Assembly: GCA_015487455.1 (NCBI GenBank)
Contig: WFPR01000099.1
Coordinates: 1 to 21,898 of the forward strand
Origin: Candidatus Bipolaricaulota bacterium
GTDB lineage: Bacteria > Bipolaricaulota > Bipolaricaulia > RBG-16-55-9
DNA length: 21,898 bases
Direction of reading: 5' to 3'
Shown here: positions 12,692 to 20,426 of the stretch, piece by piece
Layout: every line of letters begins with the position of its first letter
How positions within the stretch are numbered: the stretch's first letter is position 1
Notes under the pieces: generated by a model
Databases searched by the model: none
What the model was told of the DNA's origin: nothing
Seen by the model: the letters and a program-made list of their open reading frames with translations, nothing else
Made by a program: the position numbers and the translations under genes

Positions 12692-13744
12692 ATGAGCACG
12701 CTCACGTTGCGGGAGTTGGAGTCGCAGGTCGAGCGCCTGCGCCGCGAGGGGGAGGGGGCGCTGGCCCGCTGTCAAACGCTCCAGGAGTGCGAGGCCGTCC
12801 GCGTCAGGTTCCTGGGGCGCAAGGGGCTCGTGACCCGGCTCTTCGAGGGGCTGAAGGATCTGGAGCCCGAGGCGCGCCGCCGGGCCGGGCGGCTCCTCAA
12901 CGAGCTGAAGGGGCACCTCGAGGCCCGATTGGAAGCCCGCCAACGCGAGCTGAAGGCCCGCGAGCTGGAGGCCCAGCTCGAGCGCGAAACGCTGGACGTC
13001 ACCCTGCCGGGGCGGCCCGCCCGGCTGGGCGCCCTGCACGTCATCACCCAGACGCTCCGCGAGATCTATCAGATCTTTAAGCAGATGGGCTTTGAAATCT
13101 ATCAAACGCGCGAGGTCGAGACGGACGAGATGAACTTCCAGCTCTTGAACATCCCGCCCGACCACCCGGCCCGCGAGATGCAGAGCACCTTCTACACCAC
13201 AAAGCCCGGCGTGATCCTACGGACGCACACCTCGCCGGGGCAGATCCGCGTCATGCGGGAGCGGTGCCCCGAGCCGATCCGCGTGATCCTGCCGGGCAAG
13301 TGCTATCGATACGAGCAGATCACGCCCCGCTCCGAGATTCAGTTCACGCAGGTCGAGGGGCTGGCCGTGGGCCACCACGTCACGATGAGTGATCTAAAGG
13401 GCGTGCTCGTCGAGTTCGCCAAGCGGATGTTCGGCCCCGGGACGGCCGTGCGGCTCCGGGGGAGCTACTTCCCGTTCACGGAGCCGAGCGTCGAGCTGGA
13501 CATCCGCTGCATCCTCTGCGAGGGCCAAGGCTGTCGGGTGTGCAAGGGCACCGGCTGGCTCGAGATCCTGGGCGCCGGGATGGTCCACCCCACGGTGCTC
13601 AGGAACGGCGGCTACGACCCCGAGCGCTTCACGGGCTTCGCCTTCGGGATGGGGCCGGAGCGCATCGCGATGCTCAAGCACCGCATCGAGGACATCCGGC
13701 TGTTCTTAGGGAACGACCTGCGCTTCCTGGAGCAGTTCGGGTGA
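12692..13744 (+). CDS. pheS: Phenylalanine-tRNA ligase alpha subunit
   Basis: A 350-residue bacterial-type subunit of the alpha2beta2 enzyme that charges tRNA-Phe in the cytoplasm. Residues 1-95 form the N-terminal coiled-coil arm that binds tRNA; the class II catalytic core follows. Motif 2 is visible as ILRTHTSPGQIRVM (175-188) with GKCYRYE. The Phe pocket segment is FPFTEPSVELDI (260-271), and motif 3 is GFAFGMGPERIAML (315-328). Residues 273-284 contain C-x2-C-x4-C-x2-C, a zinc-knuckle insertion found in many PheS proteins. The ATG at 12692 has GGGAGG 11 nt upstream. A TACAAT at 12635-12640 may be a -10 but lacks a well-spaced -35. No Phe-codon leader peptide or T-box was seen upstream. 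Confidence 0.97.
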   Translation: MSTLTLRELESQVERLRREGEGALARCQTLQECEAVRVRFLGRKGLVTRLFEGLKDLEPEARRRAGRLLNELKGHLEARLEARQRELKARELEAQLERETLDVTLPGRPARLGALHVITQTLREIYQIFKQMGFEIYQTREVETDEMNFQLLNIPPDHPAREMQSTFYTTKPGVILRTHTSPGQIRVMRERCPEPIRVILPGKCYRYEQITPRSEIQFTQVEGLAVGHHVTMSDLKGVLVEFAKRMFGPGTAVRLRGSYFPFTEPSVELDIRCILCEGQGCRVCKGTGWLEILGAGMVHPTVLRNGGYDPERFTGFAFGMGPERIAMLKHRIEDIRLFLGNDLRFLEQFG

Positions 13745-13790
13745 CGGATGACACAAAAGCAACAGCAAGAGCATAAGAGGGGGAGGCGAG

Positions 13791-14006
13791 ATGGCCGCGG
13801 ACGCCGGAGCGGGAGCCGAAGGGGCGAGGGTGAAGACGGAAGAGTGCCACGCCTGCCGGGGGAGCGGGCGGTGCCGCACCTGCCGGGGGCGGGGCGTGGT
13901 GCTCAAGCACGCGGGGGCGCCCGCCCAGCGCTGCCCCGACTGCCACGGGAGCGGCGAGTGCCCCGTCTGCGGGGGCCGGGGCGCCCTTGAAGGCGGGGAG
14001 GGGTGA
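13791..14006 (+). CDS. DnaJ-type zinc-finger miniprotein between pheS and pheT
   Basis: A 71-residue protein made almost only of four CxxCxGxG motifs: CHACRGSG (C19, C22), CRTCRGRG (C28, C31), CPDCHGSG (C48, C51) and CPVCGGRG (C57, C60). This is the complete cysteine signature of the DnaJ central zinc domain, expected to bind two zinc ions. Motif spacings are shorter than in DnaJ (9, 20 and 9 residues between starts against about 17, 22 and 14 in E. coli DnaJ). There is no J domain or substrate-binding domain. The ATG at 13791 has GGGGGAGG about 4 nt upstream. It lies 46 nt after pheS and 15 nt before pheT in one apparent operon. Similar short CxxCxGxG proteins are known as thiol-redox or folding factors; a role in PheRS assembly is only inferred from position. 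Confidence 0.82.
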   Translation: MAADAGAGAEGARVKTEECHACRGSGRCRTCRGRGVVLKHAGAPAQRCPDCHGSGECPVCGGRGALEGGEG

Positions 14007-14021
14007 GGTGAGCGACGGACG

Positions 14022-16505
14022 ATGCGCGTGCCCATCCGCTGGCTGAAGGAATTCGTCGACCTGGACGGCGCGGGCATCACGACGGCGGAGCTGGCCGAGC
14101 GCCTGACGCTCGCCGGGCTGGAGGTGGGCGCGGTCGAGCGCGTCCCCGACCCCGAGCGGCTGAGCTGGGACGGGATCGTCGTCGGCCAAATTGTCGGGGT
14201 GGAGCCTCACCCCAACGCCGACCGTTTGGTGATCGCCCACGTCGACTGGGGCGAGGGCCCCGTCCCCAGCGTCACCGGCGCGCCCAACGTGACGTTGGGC
14301 ACCCAGGGCGTCAAGGTCGCGGTCGCGCTCCCCGGCGCCCGCATCCTCAACGCCTACGGCGAGGAGCCGCCCACCCTTGAGGTGAAGACGGTGAAGATCC
14401 GGGGCGTCGAGTCCAGGGCTGTCATCTGCTCCGAGAAGGAGCTGGGCCTCTCCGACGACCACACGGGCGTCCTCGTTCTGGACGACGACGCGCCCGTGGG
14501 GACGCCCCTCGTCGAGCTGCTGGGCGACGAGATCTTGGAGATCGAGCTCACGCCCAACCTGGGGCGCTGCCTGTCGATGGTGGGCGTGGCGCGCGAGGTG
14601 GCCGCGCTCACCGGGGCCAAGCTCAAGCTCAGGGAGCCCCGCTGGCGGGTCGCGGGCGAGCCCGCGGAGCGCTTCGCCCGCGTCATCGTAGAGGACGAGG
14701 AGCTGTGCCCCCGCTACACGGCCGCGATCGTCCGGAACGTCAAGAACGGGCAAGCCCCCTTCTGGATGCGGTATCGCCTGCTCGAGTACGGGATGCGGCC
14801 CATCAGCCTGCTCGTCGACATCACGAACTACGTGATGCTGGAGTGGGGCCAGCCGCTGCACGCCTTCGACTACGACAAGCTCAAAGCCCGCGCGGGCGGC
14901 CGGGCGCCCACCATCATCGTGCGGCGGGCCCAGCCCGGCGAGCGCCTCACGACCCTCGACGGCGTCGAGCGCGAGCTGGACGAGGAGATGCTGCTCATCT
15001 GCGACGAGGCCGGTCCCATCGCGATCGCGGGGGTCATGGGCGGCCTCGACACGGAAGTCGACGAGAACACGCAGAACGTCCTGCTGGAGTCGGCGAGCTT
15101 CCACGCGATCAACAACCGACGGACGGCCCAGAGGCTGGGGCTGTCGAGCGAGGCGTCGCTGCGCTTCAGCCGCGGGGTGCCGCCGGAGCTGTGCGGGCGC
15201 GGCGCGACGCGGGCCGCGGAGCTGATGCGACGCCTCGCGGGCGGGACGATCGCCCAAGGATTACTAGATGCTTATCCCGGCAAGCGCGAGCCCAAGACGA
15301 TCCGGCTCGAGACCCGCGAGGTCGAGCGCCTGCTGGGCGTGCGGGTCGAGCCCCGGCAAGTCCGCGAGGCGCTCGCGCGCCTAGGGTTCGGGTGCAGGCG
15401 CCGCCGGGGCGGCCTCGACGTCACCGTCCCCTACTGGCGCCTGGACGTCGAGATCCCTGCGGATTTGGTCGAAGAGGTGGCCCGGGTGCTCGGTTACGAC
15501 AAGCTGCCCGCGACGCTCCTGAAGGAGCCCCTGCCGCCCCAGCGCCGCAACCGCCCCCTGGAGCTGGAGGAGCGCGTGCGCGACATCCTGACGGGCCTTG
15601 GGCTCACGGAGGTGATCACCTACTCGCTCACCAGCCCCGAGAGCGTCGCCAAGCTGGGGCTGGAGGGGCCGTTCGTGGAGCTGGCGAACCCGATCTCCCG
15701 CGAGCGGCGGGTGCTGCGGCGCACGCTGATGAACTTGCTGTTGGAGACGGTGGCGCTCAACCGGCGCCACCGGGATCGGGTGGCGATCTTCGAGGTCGGG
15801 CGGGTCTTCCTGCCCGAGGCGCCCGACGCCGAGGGGCTCCCCAAGGAGCCCCGCCGCCTGGGGCTCGCGCTCGCGGGCAGGCGCCATCCCCTGAGTTGGG
15901 CCGCGGAGCCCCGCGACGCCGACTTTGACTTCTACGACTTGAAGGGCGTCGTCGAGGCGCTGCTCGCCCACCTGGGCGTCTCCAGGTCGGGCGAAAAAGA
16001 CGTGCGCTTCGAGCCCGATCAACACGCGCCGTTCCACCCGGGGCGGGCCGCCCGGCTCGTCGTGGACGGGGAGCCCCTCGGCGTCCTGGGGGAGGTCCAC
16101 CCCGCCGTCGCCGAGCGCTTCGAGCTGAAGGGCCGCGTCTATCTCGCTGAGCTCGACCTGGACGCGCTGCTCGCCCACGCCGCGGACGAGCGCGTTTACA
16201 GCCCAATTCCGCGTTTCCCCGGCATCCGGCTGGACCTGGCCGTGGTGCTCGACGCGCGCGTCCCGGCGGATCGCGTCGAGCGGCTGATCTGGCAGCACGG
16301 GACGGAGCTGTTGAGGCGGGTGGTGCTCTTCGACGTCTACACGGGGCCGCCCGTCCCCGAGGGCCAGCGCAGCCTGGCGTACGCGCTCTTCTACCAGAGC
16401 GACGAGCGGACGCTCACGGACGAGGAGGCCCAGGCCGTCCACGCCCGCGTGATCGAGGCGCTCAGGCGCGAGCTGGGCGCCCAGGTCCGCGGCTTGGAGG
16501 CTTGA
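14022..16505 (+). CDS. pheT: Phenylalanine-tRNA ligase beta subunit
   Basis: An 827-residue subunit, normal for bacterial PheT. The domain order is complete. It starts with MRVPIRWLKEFVDL, then an EMAP-like tRNA-binding domain (GQIVGVEPHPNADRLVIAHV, about residues 54-73). The B3/4 editing domain follows, with GVMGG and LLESASFHAINNRRTAQRLG. Next is B5 with PYWRLDVEIPADLVEEVARV, the catalytic-like core with LTEVITYSL, and a C-terminal anticodon-binding (FDX-ACB) domain from about residue 735 (IPRFPGIRLDLAVVLD...). It pairs with PheS and edits mischarged Tyr-tRNA. The ATG at 14022 is supported by GAGGTGAG about 9 nt upstream. The only oddity is the zinc-finger miniprotein lying between the two subunit genes. 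Confidence 0.97.
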   Translation: MRVPIRWLKEFVDLDGAGITTAELAERLTLAGLEVGAVERVPDPERLSWDGIVVGQIVGVEPHPNADRLVIAHVDWGEGPVPSVTGAPNVTLGTQGVKVAVALPGARILNAYGEEPPTLEVKTVKIRGVESRAVICSEKELGLSDDHTGVLVLDDDAPVGTPLVELLGDEILEIELTPNLGRCLSMVGVAREVAALTGAKLKLREPRWRVAGEPAERFARVIVEDEELCPRYTAAIVRNVKNGQAPFWMRYRLLEYGMRPISLLVDITNYVMLEWGQPLHAFDYDKLKARAGGRAPTIIVRRAQPGERLTTLDGVERELDEEMLLICDEAGPIAIAGVMGGLDTEVDENTQNVLLESASFHAINNRRTAQRLGLSSEASLRFSRGVPPELCGRGATRAAELMRRLAGGTIAQGLLDAYPGKREPKTIRLETREVERLLGVRVEPRQVREALARLGFGCRRRRGGLDVTVPYWRLDVEIPADLVEEVARVLGYDKLPATLLKEPLPPQRRNRPLELEERVRDILTGLGLTEVITYSLTSPESVAKLGLEGPFVELANPISRERRVLRRTLMNLLLETVALNRRHRDRVAIFEVGRVFLPEAPDAEGLPKEPRRLGLALAGRRHPLSWAAEPRDADFDFYDLKGVVEALLAHLGVSRSGEKDVRFEPDQHAPFHPGRAARLVVDGEPLGVLGEVHPAVAERFELKGRVYLAELDLDALLAHAADERVYSPIPRFPGIRLDLAVVLDARVPADRVERLIWQHGTELLRRVVLFDVYTGPPVPEGQRSLAYALFYQSDERTLTDEEAQAVHARVIEALRRELGAQVRGLEA

Positions 16506-16544
16506 CCCTCTGGCGCAACCCACGAAAGGAGGCCCGGCGCGCCC

Positions 16545-17591
16545 ATGCCCGACGCGACCACGGAAGCCCAAGCTCAAGCCCTCCCCGCCGAGCGGGCCGA
16601 GCGGCCCACCCAGGGCGAGAAGCCCCTTGTCCGGCTTGAAGACGTCAAGGTGCACTTCCCCATCCGGCGGGGGCTGTTCGCCCGGGGGGTGGTCAAGGCC
16701 GTCGACGGCGTCTCGCTCCAGCTCGCGCGGGGCGAGACCGTGGCGCTGGTCGGCGAGTCCGGCTCGGGGAAGACGACGCTCGGGCGCGCCTCCCTGCGGC
16801 TGATCGAGCCCACCGCCGGGCGGGTGCTCTTCGACGGCCGGGACATCACGCACGTCCCCGAGGCGCGACTGAAGTGGTTCCGCCGCCGCGCCCAGGCCGT
16901 CTTCCAGGACCCGTACTCGAGCCTCAACGGCACCATGACGATCGAGCAGATCGTCGAGGAGCCTTTGATCATCCACGGGGTCGGGACGCGGGAGGAGCGC
17001 CGGGCGCGGGTGCTCGAGGCGCTCGAGGCGGTCCGCCTCCGCCCGCCCGAGGAGTTCTTGAAGAAGTTCCCGCACCAGCTCTCGGGCGGCCAGCGCCAGC
17101 GGGCCGCGATCGCCCGCGCCCTGGTGCTCGACCCCGAGTACGTGGTGGCGGACGAGCCCGTCTCGATGGTCGACGCCTCCAGCCGCGCCGAGATCCTGCT
17201 GGTGCTCAAGGAGCGCCAGGAGGCCGCCGGGACGGCCATCCTCTACATCACCCACGACATCGCCACCGCGCGCCACTTCGCCCACCGCGTCGGGGTGATG
17301 TACCTGGGGCACTTGGTGGAGCTGGGGCCGAGCGAGCGGGTGATCGAGAACCCGCTGCACCCCTACACCCAGGCGCTCATCGCCGCCGTCCCCGAGCCCG
17401 ACCCGACCAACCGCCTGCGGGAGCGGCCGGTGATCCCCGGCGAGCCGCCCTCGCCCGCCCACACGCCCAAGGGCTGCCCGTTCCACCCCCGCTGCCCGAA
17501 GGCCATGAAGGGCACCTGCGACGTCGAGGGGCGGACGCCCCAGCTCAAGGAGCACGAGCCCGGCCACTGGGTCGCCTGCTACTTGTACTGA
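16545..17591 (+). CDS. Dipeptide/oligopeptide ABC transporter ATP-binding protein (OppF/DppF type)
   Basis: A 348-residue ATPase that powers peptide import at the inner face of the membrane. Walker A is GESGSGKTT (70-78), Q-loop Gln is Q121 in VFQDPYSS, the signature is LSGGQRQR (179-186), and Walker B ends with VVADEPVS (D203, E204) and the switch His H237 in ITHD. After residue 268 comes the oligopeptide/dipeptide transporter C-terminal extension (NPLHPYTQALIAAVPEPDP and PKGCPFHPRC). It holds four Cys (C311, C317, C325, C345) in the spacing C-x5-C-x7-C-x19-C, like that reported to hold an iron-sulfur cluster in some Opp ATPases. The first 25 residues are an Ala/Glu/Gln-rich extension. AAAGGAGG lies 12 nt before the ATG. 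It is 39 nt after pheT and leads the transporter cluster; an OppD-type partner is not in the window. Confidence 0.94.
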   Translation: MPDATTEAQAQALPAERAERPTQGEKPLVRLEDVKVHFPIRRGLFARGVVKAVDGVSLQLARGETVALVGESGSGKTTLGRASLRLIEPTAGRVLFDGRDITHVPEARLKWFRRRAQAVFQDPYSSLNGTMTIEQIVEEPLIIHGVGTREERRARVLEALEAVRLRPPEEFLKKFPHQLSGGQRQRAAIARALVLDPEYVVADEPVSMVDASSRAEILLVLKERQEAAGTAILYITHDIATARHFAHRVGVMYLGHLVELGPSERVIENPLHPYTQALIAAVPEPDPTNRLRERPVIPGEPPSPAHTPKGCPFHPRCPKAMKGTCDVEGRTPQLKEHEPGHWVACYLY

Positions 17592-17610
17592 ACCATCCCT
17601 GAACTTGAAC

Positions 17611-17640
17611 TTGTACGGATCGCGACGGGTGGCTTACAAT
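17611..17640 (+). promoter_or_regulatory. Predicted promoter of the substrate-binding protein gene
   Basis: TTGTAC (17611-17616), an 18-bp spacer and TACAAT (17635-17640). The predicted start is near 17647, followed by GAGGGAGGGG before the ATG at 17670. The -35 is weak and sits in a tandem GAACTT duplication (17601-17612). Confidence 0.5.
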
Positions 17641-17669
17641 CGCCCCCGACGAGGGAGGGGAAAACCGCC

Positions 17670-20372
17670 ATGACGAGACGAGCAGACGTGCCGACGCGGA
17701 CGCGGGCTTCAGGGTTGACCCTCGCCGTCGCGCTGGTCCTGCTGCTGGGCCTGGGGTTGGGGTTGGGCCCGGGCTCGGGCTCGAAAGGCGTCTTCCAAGC
17801 CCAAGCGCAAGCTCAAGCTCAAGCCCAAGCTCAGCCCCAGGGCGACTATCGGCCGCCGCACAGCAAGCCCGGCCCGGCCTCCGAGATCCTGCGCTTCACC
17901 CAGGTCGACCAGGAGGCCGCGCCGCTGCACCTCGAGAAGGGTGACATCGACGTCTACCTCTTCGGGCTCAAGCGCCTGGCCGCCCAGGAGGTCAAGAAGA
18001 ACCCCGATCTGACGCTCTACGAGGCGTTCTCGGGGCTCAACTCGTTGATTCTGAACCCGGCCCCGGCCCCGCCGGGCCAGCTCAACCCCTTCTCCATCAA
18101 GGAGGTGCGCCAGGCGCTGCAGTTTTTGATCGACCGCGAGCACGTTGTGAACGAATTTTACGGCGGGTTCGCGCTCCCGATGCTGGCCCCCGCCAGCCCC
18201 GCCGACCCCGACTACATCGTCATCTACGACGTGCTGCTCAAGTCCGGCATCCGCTACGACCCCGAGCGCGCCCGCCGGATGATCGACGAGGCGATGACGA
18301 GGGCGGGCGCCCAGAAGGTCGACGGCACGTGGCAGTACAACGGCCAGCCGATCACGCTGAAGTTCATCATCCGGGTGGAGGACGAGCGCCGCGACATCGG
18401 GGACCTCGTCGCCTCCGAGCTGGAGAAGGCGGGCTTCAACGTCGAGCGCGTCTACTCGACGTTCGCCCAGGCGATCGACCTCGTCTACGGCTCCGACCCC
18501 CGAGAGTTCAAGTGGCACCTCTACACCGAGGGCTGGGGCAAGGGGGCGCTCGACGCCTACGACTACGGGACGATCAACCAGTTCTACGCGCCCTGGTACG
18601 GCTACATGCCCGGCTGGCAGGAGCCCGGCTATTGGAACTACGAGCACCCCGAGCTGGACGAGCTGGGGCGGCGGCTCTTCCAGGGCCAGTACGCCTCCCG
18701 CGCGGAGCGGGACGAGCTATACAGGCGGATGACGGAGCTGGGGCTCGACGAGTCGGTGCGGATCTTCGTGATCACCGAGCTGCGCGGGATGCCCACCCGC
18801 CGGGCCGTGAAGGGCCTGACGCGCGACCTGGGCGCCGGGCTGCGCGGGCCGTACAGCCTGCGCGAGGCGTACGTGGAGGGCCAGGACGTCCTGACCGTCG
18901 GCCACCTCTGGGTCCACACCGACACCTCGACCTGGAACCCCGTCGGCGGCTTCGGCGACGTCTACAGCGTGGACATCTGGCGGCTCATCTACGACCCGGC
19001 CGTCTGGCGCCACCCCTTCAGCGGGCGGGTGGTCGAGTTCCGCGTAAAGTTTGAGGAGATCGAGACGGCCGGGCCAGCGGGCAAGCTCCCCGTCCCGCCC
19101 GACGCCGTGCGCTGGGACCCCGCCGAGGATCGCTGGGTCCCCGTCGGCGAGGGCGTCGAGGCCACCAGCCGGGTCGTCTTCGACTACTCGAAGTACTTCC
19201 AGAGCAACTATCACCACGGCCAGCCGATCACGATGGCCGACCTCCTCTACGCGATCGCCCAAAATTTTGAGATCGCCTACGACCCCGAGAAGAGCCAGAT
19301 CGAGTCGAGCATCGCGGCCACGCTCAGCTCCCAGCTCGAGCCGTTCGTCGCCTTCCGCGTGCTCGACGGGACCCGCCTCGAGACCTATCTCAACTACTGG
19401 CACTTCGACGAGAAGGAGATCGCGGGCTACGCCGTGATCAGCCCCGTCTCGATGCCCTGGGAGCTGCTGGCCGCGATGGACCGCGTGGTCTTCGAGAAGC
19501 GCCAAGCCGCCTACGGCCAGACGGCGGCCCAGCGCTACAACGTCCCCTGGCTGAGCTTGGTCTTGAAGGACCACGCCCAGCTCGTCGTCCAAGCGCTCGA
19601 GGAGATGCAGCAGGAGGGCTTCGTGCCCGAGGGCTACGTCACGGTGAACGGGCAAAGCTTTGTGACGCCCGAGGCGGCCCAGGCCCGCTACGAGGCGGCC
19701 CTCCGGTGGTTCCAGCAGTACGGGCACCTGGTGATCAGCCAGGGGCCGTACGTGCTGCAGCGCTACGACGCCGAGGCCCAGTTCGCCGAGCTGAAGGCGT
19801 TCCGCGACGAGACGTACCCGTTCAAGCCGGGCGACTGGTACTTCGGGCAGCCGACGCTCGTGGAGGTGACGGGGCTGAGGGCGGAGGTCCTCCAGCCCCG
19901 CGAGGTGCAGGAGACGCTCCCCATCGGCTGGGAGACGCGCTTCCTGGTGGAGCTCGAGGGGCCGGGGCGGCTCCAGGCCCGCTACGCGCTGCGCGACGCC
20001 GCGACGGGCGAGCTGCTCGCCTCCGGCCCGGCCGAGGTCAAGGACGGCTACGCGCTCATCACCCTGCCCGCCGAGCTCACCCGGGGGCTCGTCGAGGGCG
20101 GGCTCTACGAGCTGCTGATCGCGGCCAACAGCGACCAGACGGCCGTGGTGACGGAGCAGAAGGTCAGCCTGGTCGCCCAGCCCTACGAGCCGCCCAAGGA
20201 GGTCGTCGAGAAGGTCGTCGAAAAGAAGGTCGAGGTGCCCGTCGAGAAGGTCGTGGAGAAGCGGGTTGAGGTGCCCGTGATCCCCGTCTGGATGTGGGCG
20301 GTGGTGGGCGTGCTGGCGCTGCTGGTCGTGGGGCTGGGCCTGAAGGCCCTGCGCGGCCAGCCCGCGTCGTAG
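17670..20372 (+). CDS. Family 5 peptide-binding protein of an ABC importer, oversized and C-terminally anchored
   Basis: A 900-residue extracytoplasmic solute-binding protein of the dipeptide/oligopeptide (SBP_bac_5) family. Residues 1-45 form a signal peptide (LALVLLLGLGLGLGPG-like core). Residues 43-56 are an Ala-Gln dipeptide run at the likely cleavage site. The family fold is recognised from SKPGPASEILRFTQ, KEVRQALQFLIDREHVVNEFYGG (the usual A-x-x-x-A-I-D-R-E-x-I motif) and the long lobe with SNYHHGQPITMADLLYAI (the WHDGxPVTAxDV equivalent). Usual members are about 520-600 residues. The tail has two 12-residue repeats, VEKVVEKKVEVP and VEKVVEKRVEVP (845-868 or so), then one membrane helix (about 874-893) and a short basic end. 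So it is anchored at its C-terminus; no lipobox Cys is seen. It lies 54 nt before permease 1. Anchored, enlarged binders are typical of archaea and some thermophiles. Confidence 0.9.
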   Translation: MTRRADVPTRTRASGLTLAVALVLLLGLGLGLGPGSGSKGVFQAQAQAQAQAQAQPQGDYRPPHSKPGPASEILRFTQVDQEAAPLHLEKGDIDVYLFGLKRLAAQEVKKNPDLTLYEAFSGLNSLILNPAPAPPGQLNPFSIKEVRQALQFLIDREHVVNEFYGGFALPMLAPASPADPDYIVIYDVLLKSGIRYDPERARRMIDEAMTRAGAQKVDGTWQYNGQPITLKFIIRVEDERRDIGDLVASELEKAGFNVERVYSTFAQAIDLVYGSDPREFKWHLYTEGWGKGALDAYDYGTINQFYAPWYGYMPGWQEPGYWNYEHPELDELGRRLFQGQYASRAERDELYRRMTELGLDESVRIFVITELRGMPTRRAVKGLTRDLGAGLRGPYSLREAYVEGQDVLTVGHLWVHTDTSTWNPVGGFGDVYSVDIWRLIYDPAVWRHPFSGRVVEFRVKFEEIETAGPAGKLPVPPDAVRWDPAEDRWVPVGEGVEATSRVVFDYSKYFQSNYHHGQPITMADLLYAIAQNFEIAYDPEKSQIESSIAATLSSQLEPFVAFRVLDGTRLETYLNYWHFDEKEIAGYAVISPVSMPWELLAAMDRVVFEKRQAAYGQTAAQRYNVPWLSLVLKDHAQLVVQALEEMQQEGFVPEGYVTVNGQSFVTPEAAQARYEAALRWFQQYGHLVISQGPYVLQRYDAEAQFAELKAFRDETYPFKPGDWYFGQPTLVEVTGLRAEVLQPREVQETLPIGWETRFLVELEGPGRLQARYALRDAATGELLASGPAEVKDGYALITLPAELTRGLVEGGLYELLIAANSDQTAVVTEQKVSLVAQPYEPPKEVVEKVVEKKVEVPVEKVVEKRVEVPVIPVWMWAVVGVLALLVVGLGLKALRGQPAS
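17796..17831 (+). repeat. Hexanucleotide repeat CAAGCN, six copies
   Basis: Six in-frame copies of CAAGC followed by C, G or T encode Gln-Ala repeats at the end of the signal peptide of the binding protein. Hexamer slippage would change the linker length without shifting the frame. Confidence 0.85.
20205..20276 (+). repeat. Tandem 36-bp coding repeat, two copies
   Basis: Two 36-bp units (20205-20240 and 20241-20276) encode VEKVVEKKVEVP and VEKVVEKRVEVP, differing by one residue. They form a charged stalk just before the C-terminal membrane helix. Confidence 0.85.
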
Positions 20373-20426
20373 CCCTAACCCGACCGGACCCCACAGCCCG
20401 AACAAGCGAGAGGCGAGACGAGGGCG

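Noticed and set aside
13748..13990. Possible gene starting ATG-ACA-CAA before the zinc-finger miniprotein
   Set aside because: It overlaps the miniprotein in another frame, and its product is only Arg/Gly-rich. The CxxCxGxG frame with its own ribosome site is clearly the real one.
15381..17567. 728-codon open frame on the minus strand
   Set aside because: Covers parts of pheT and the ABC ATPase, both certain. The product is low complexity and has no start context, so it is a shadow.
18717..20405. 562-codon open frame on the minus strand
   Set aside because: Antisense to the binding-protein gene, with Leu/Asp/His/Arg-rich shadow composition and no recognisable motif.
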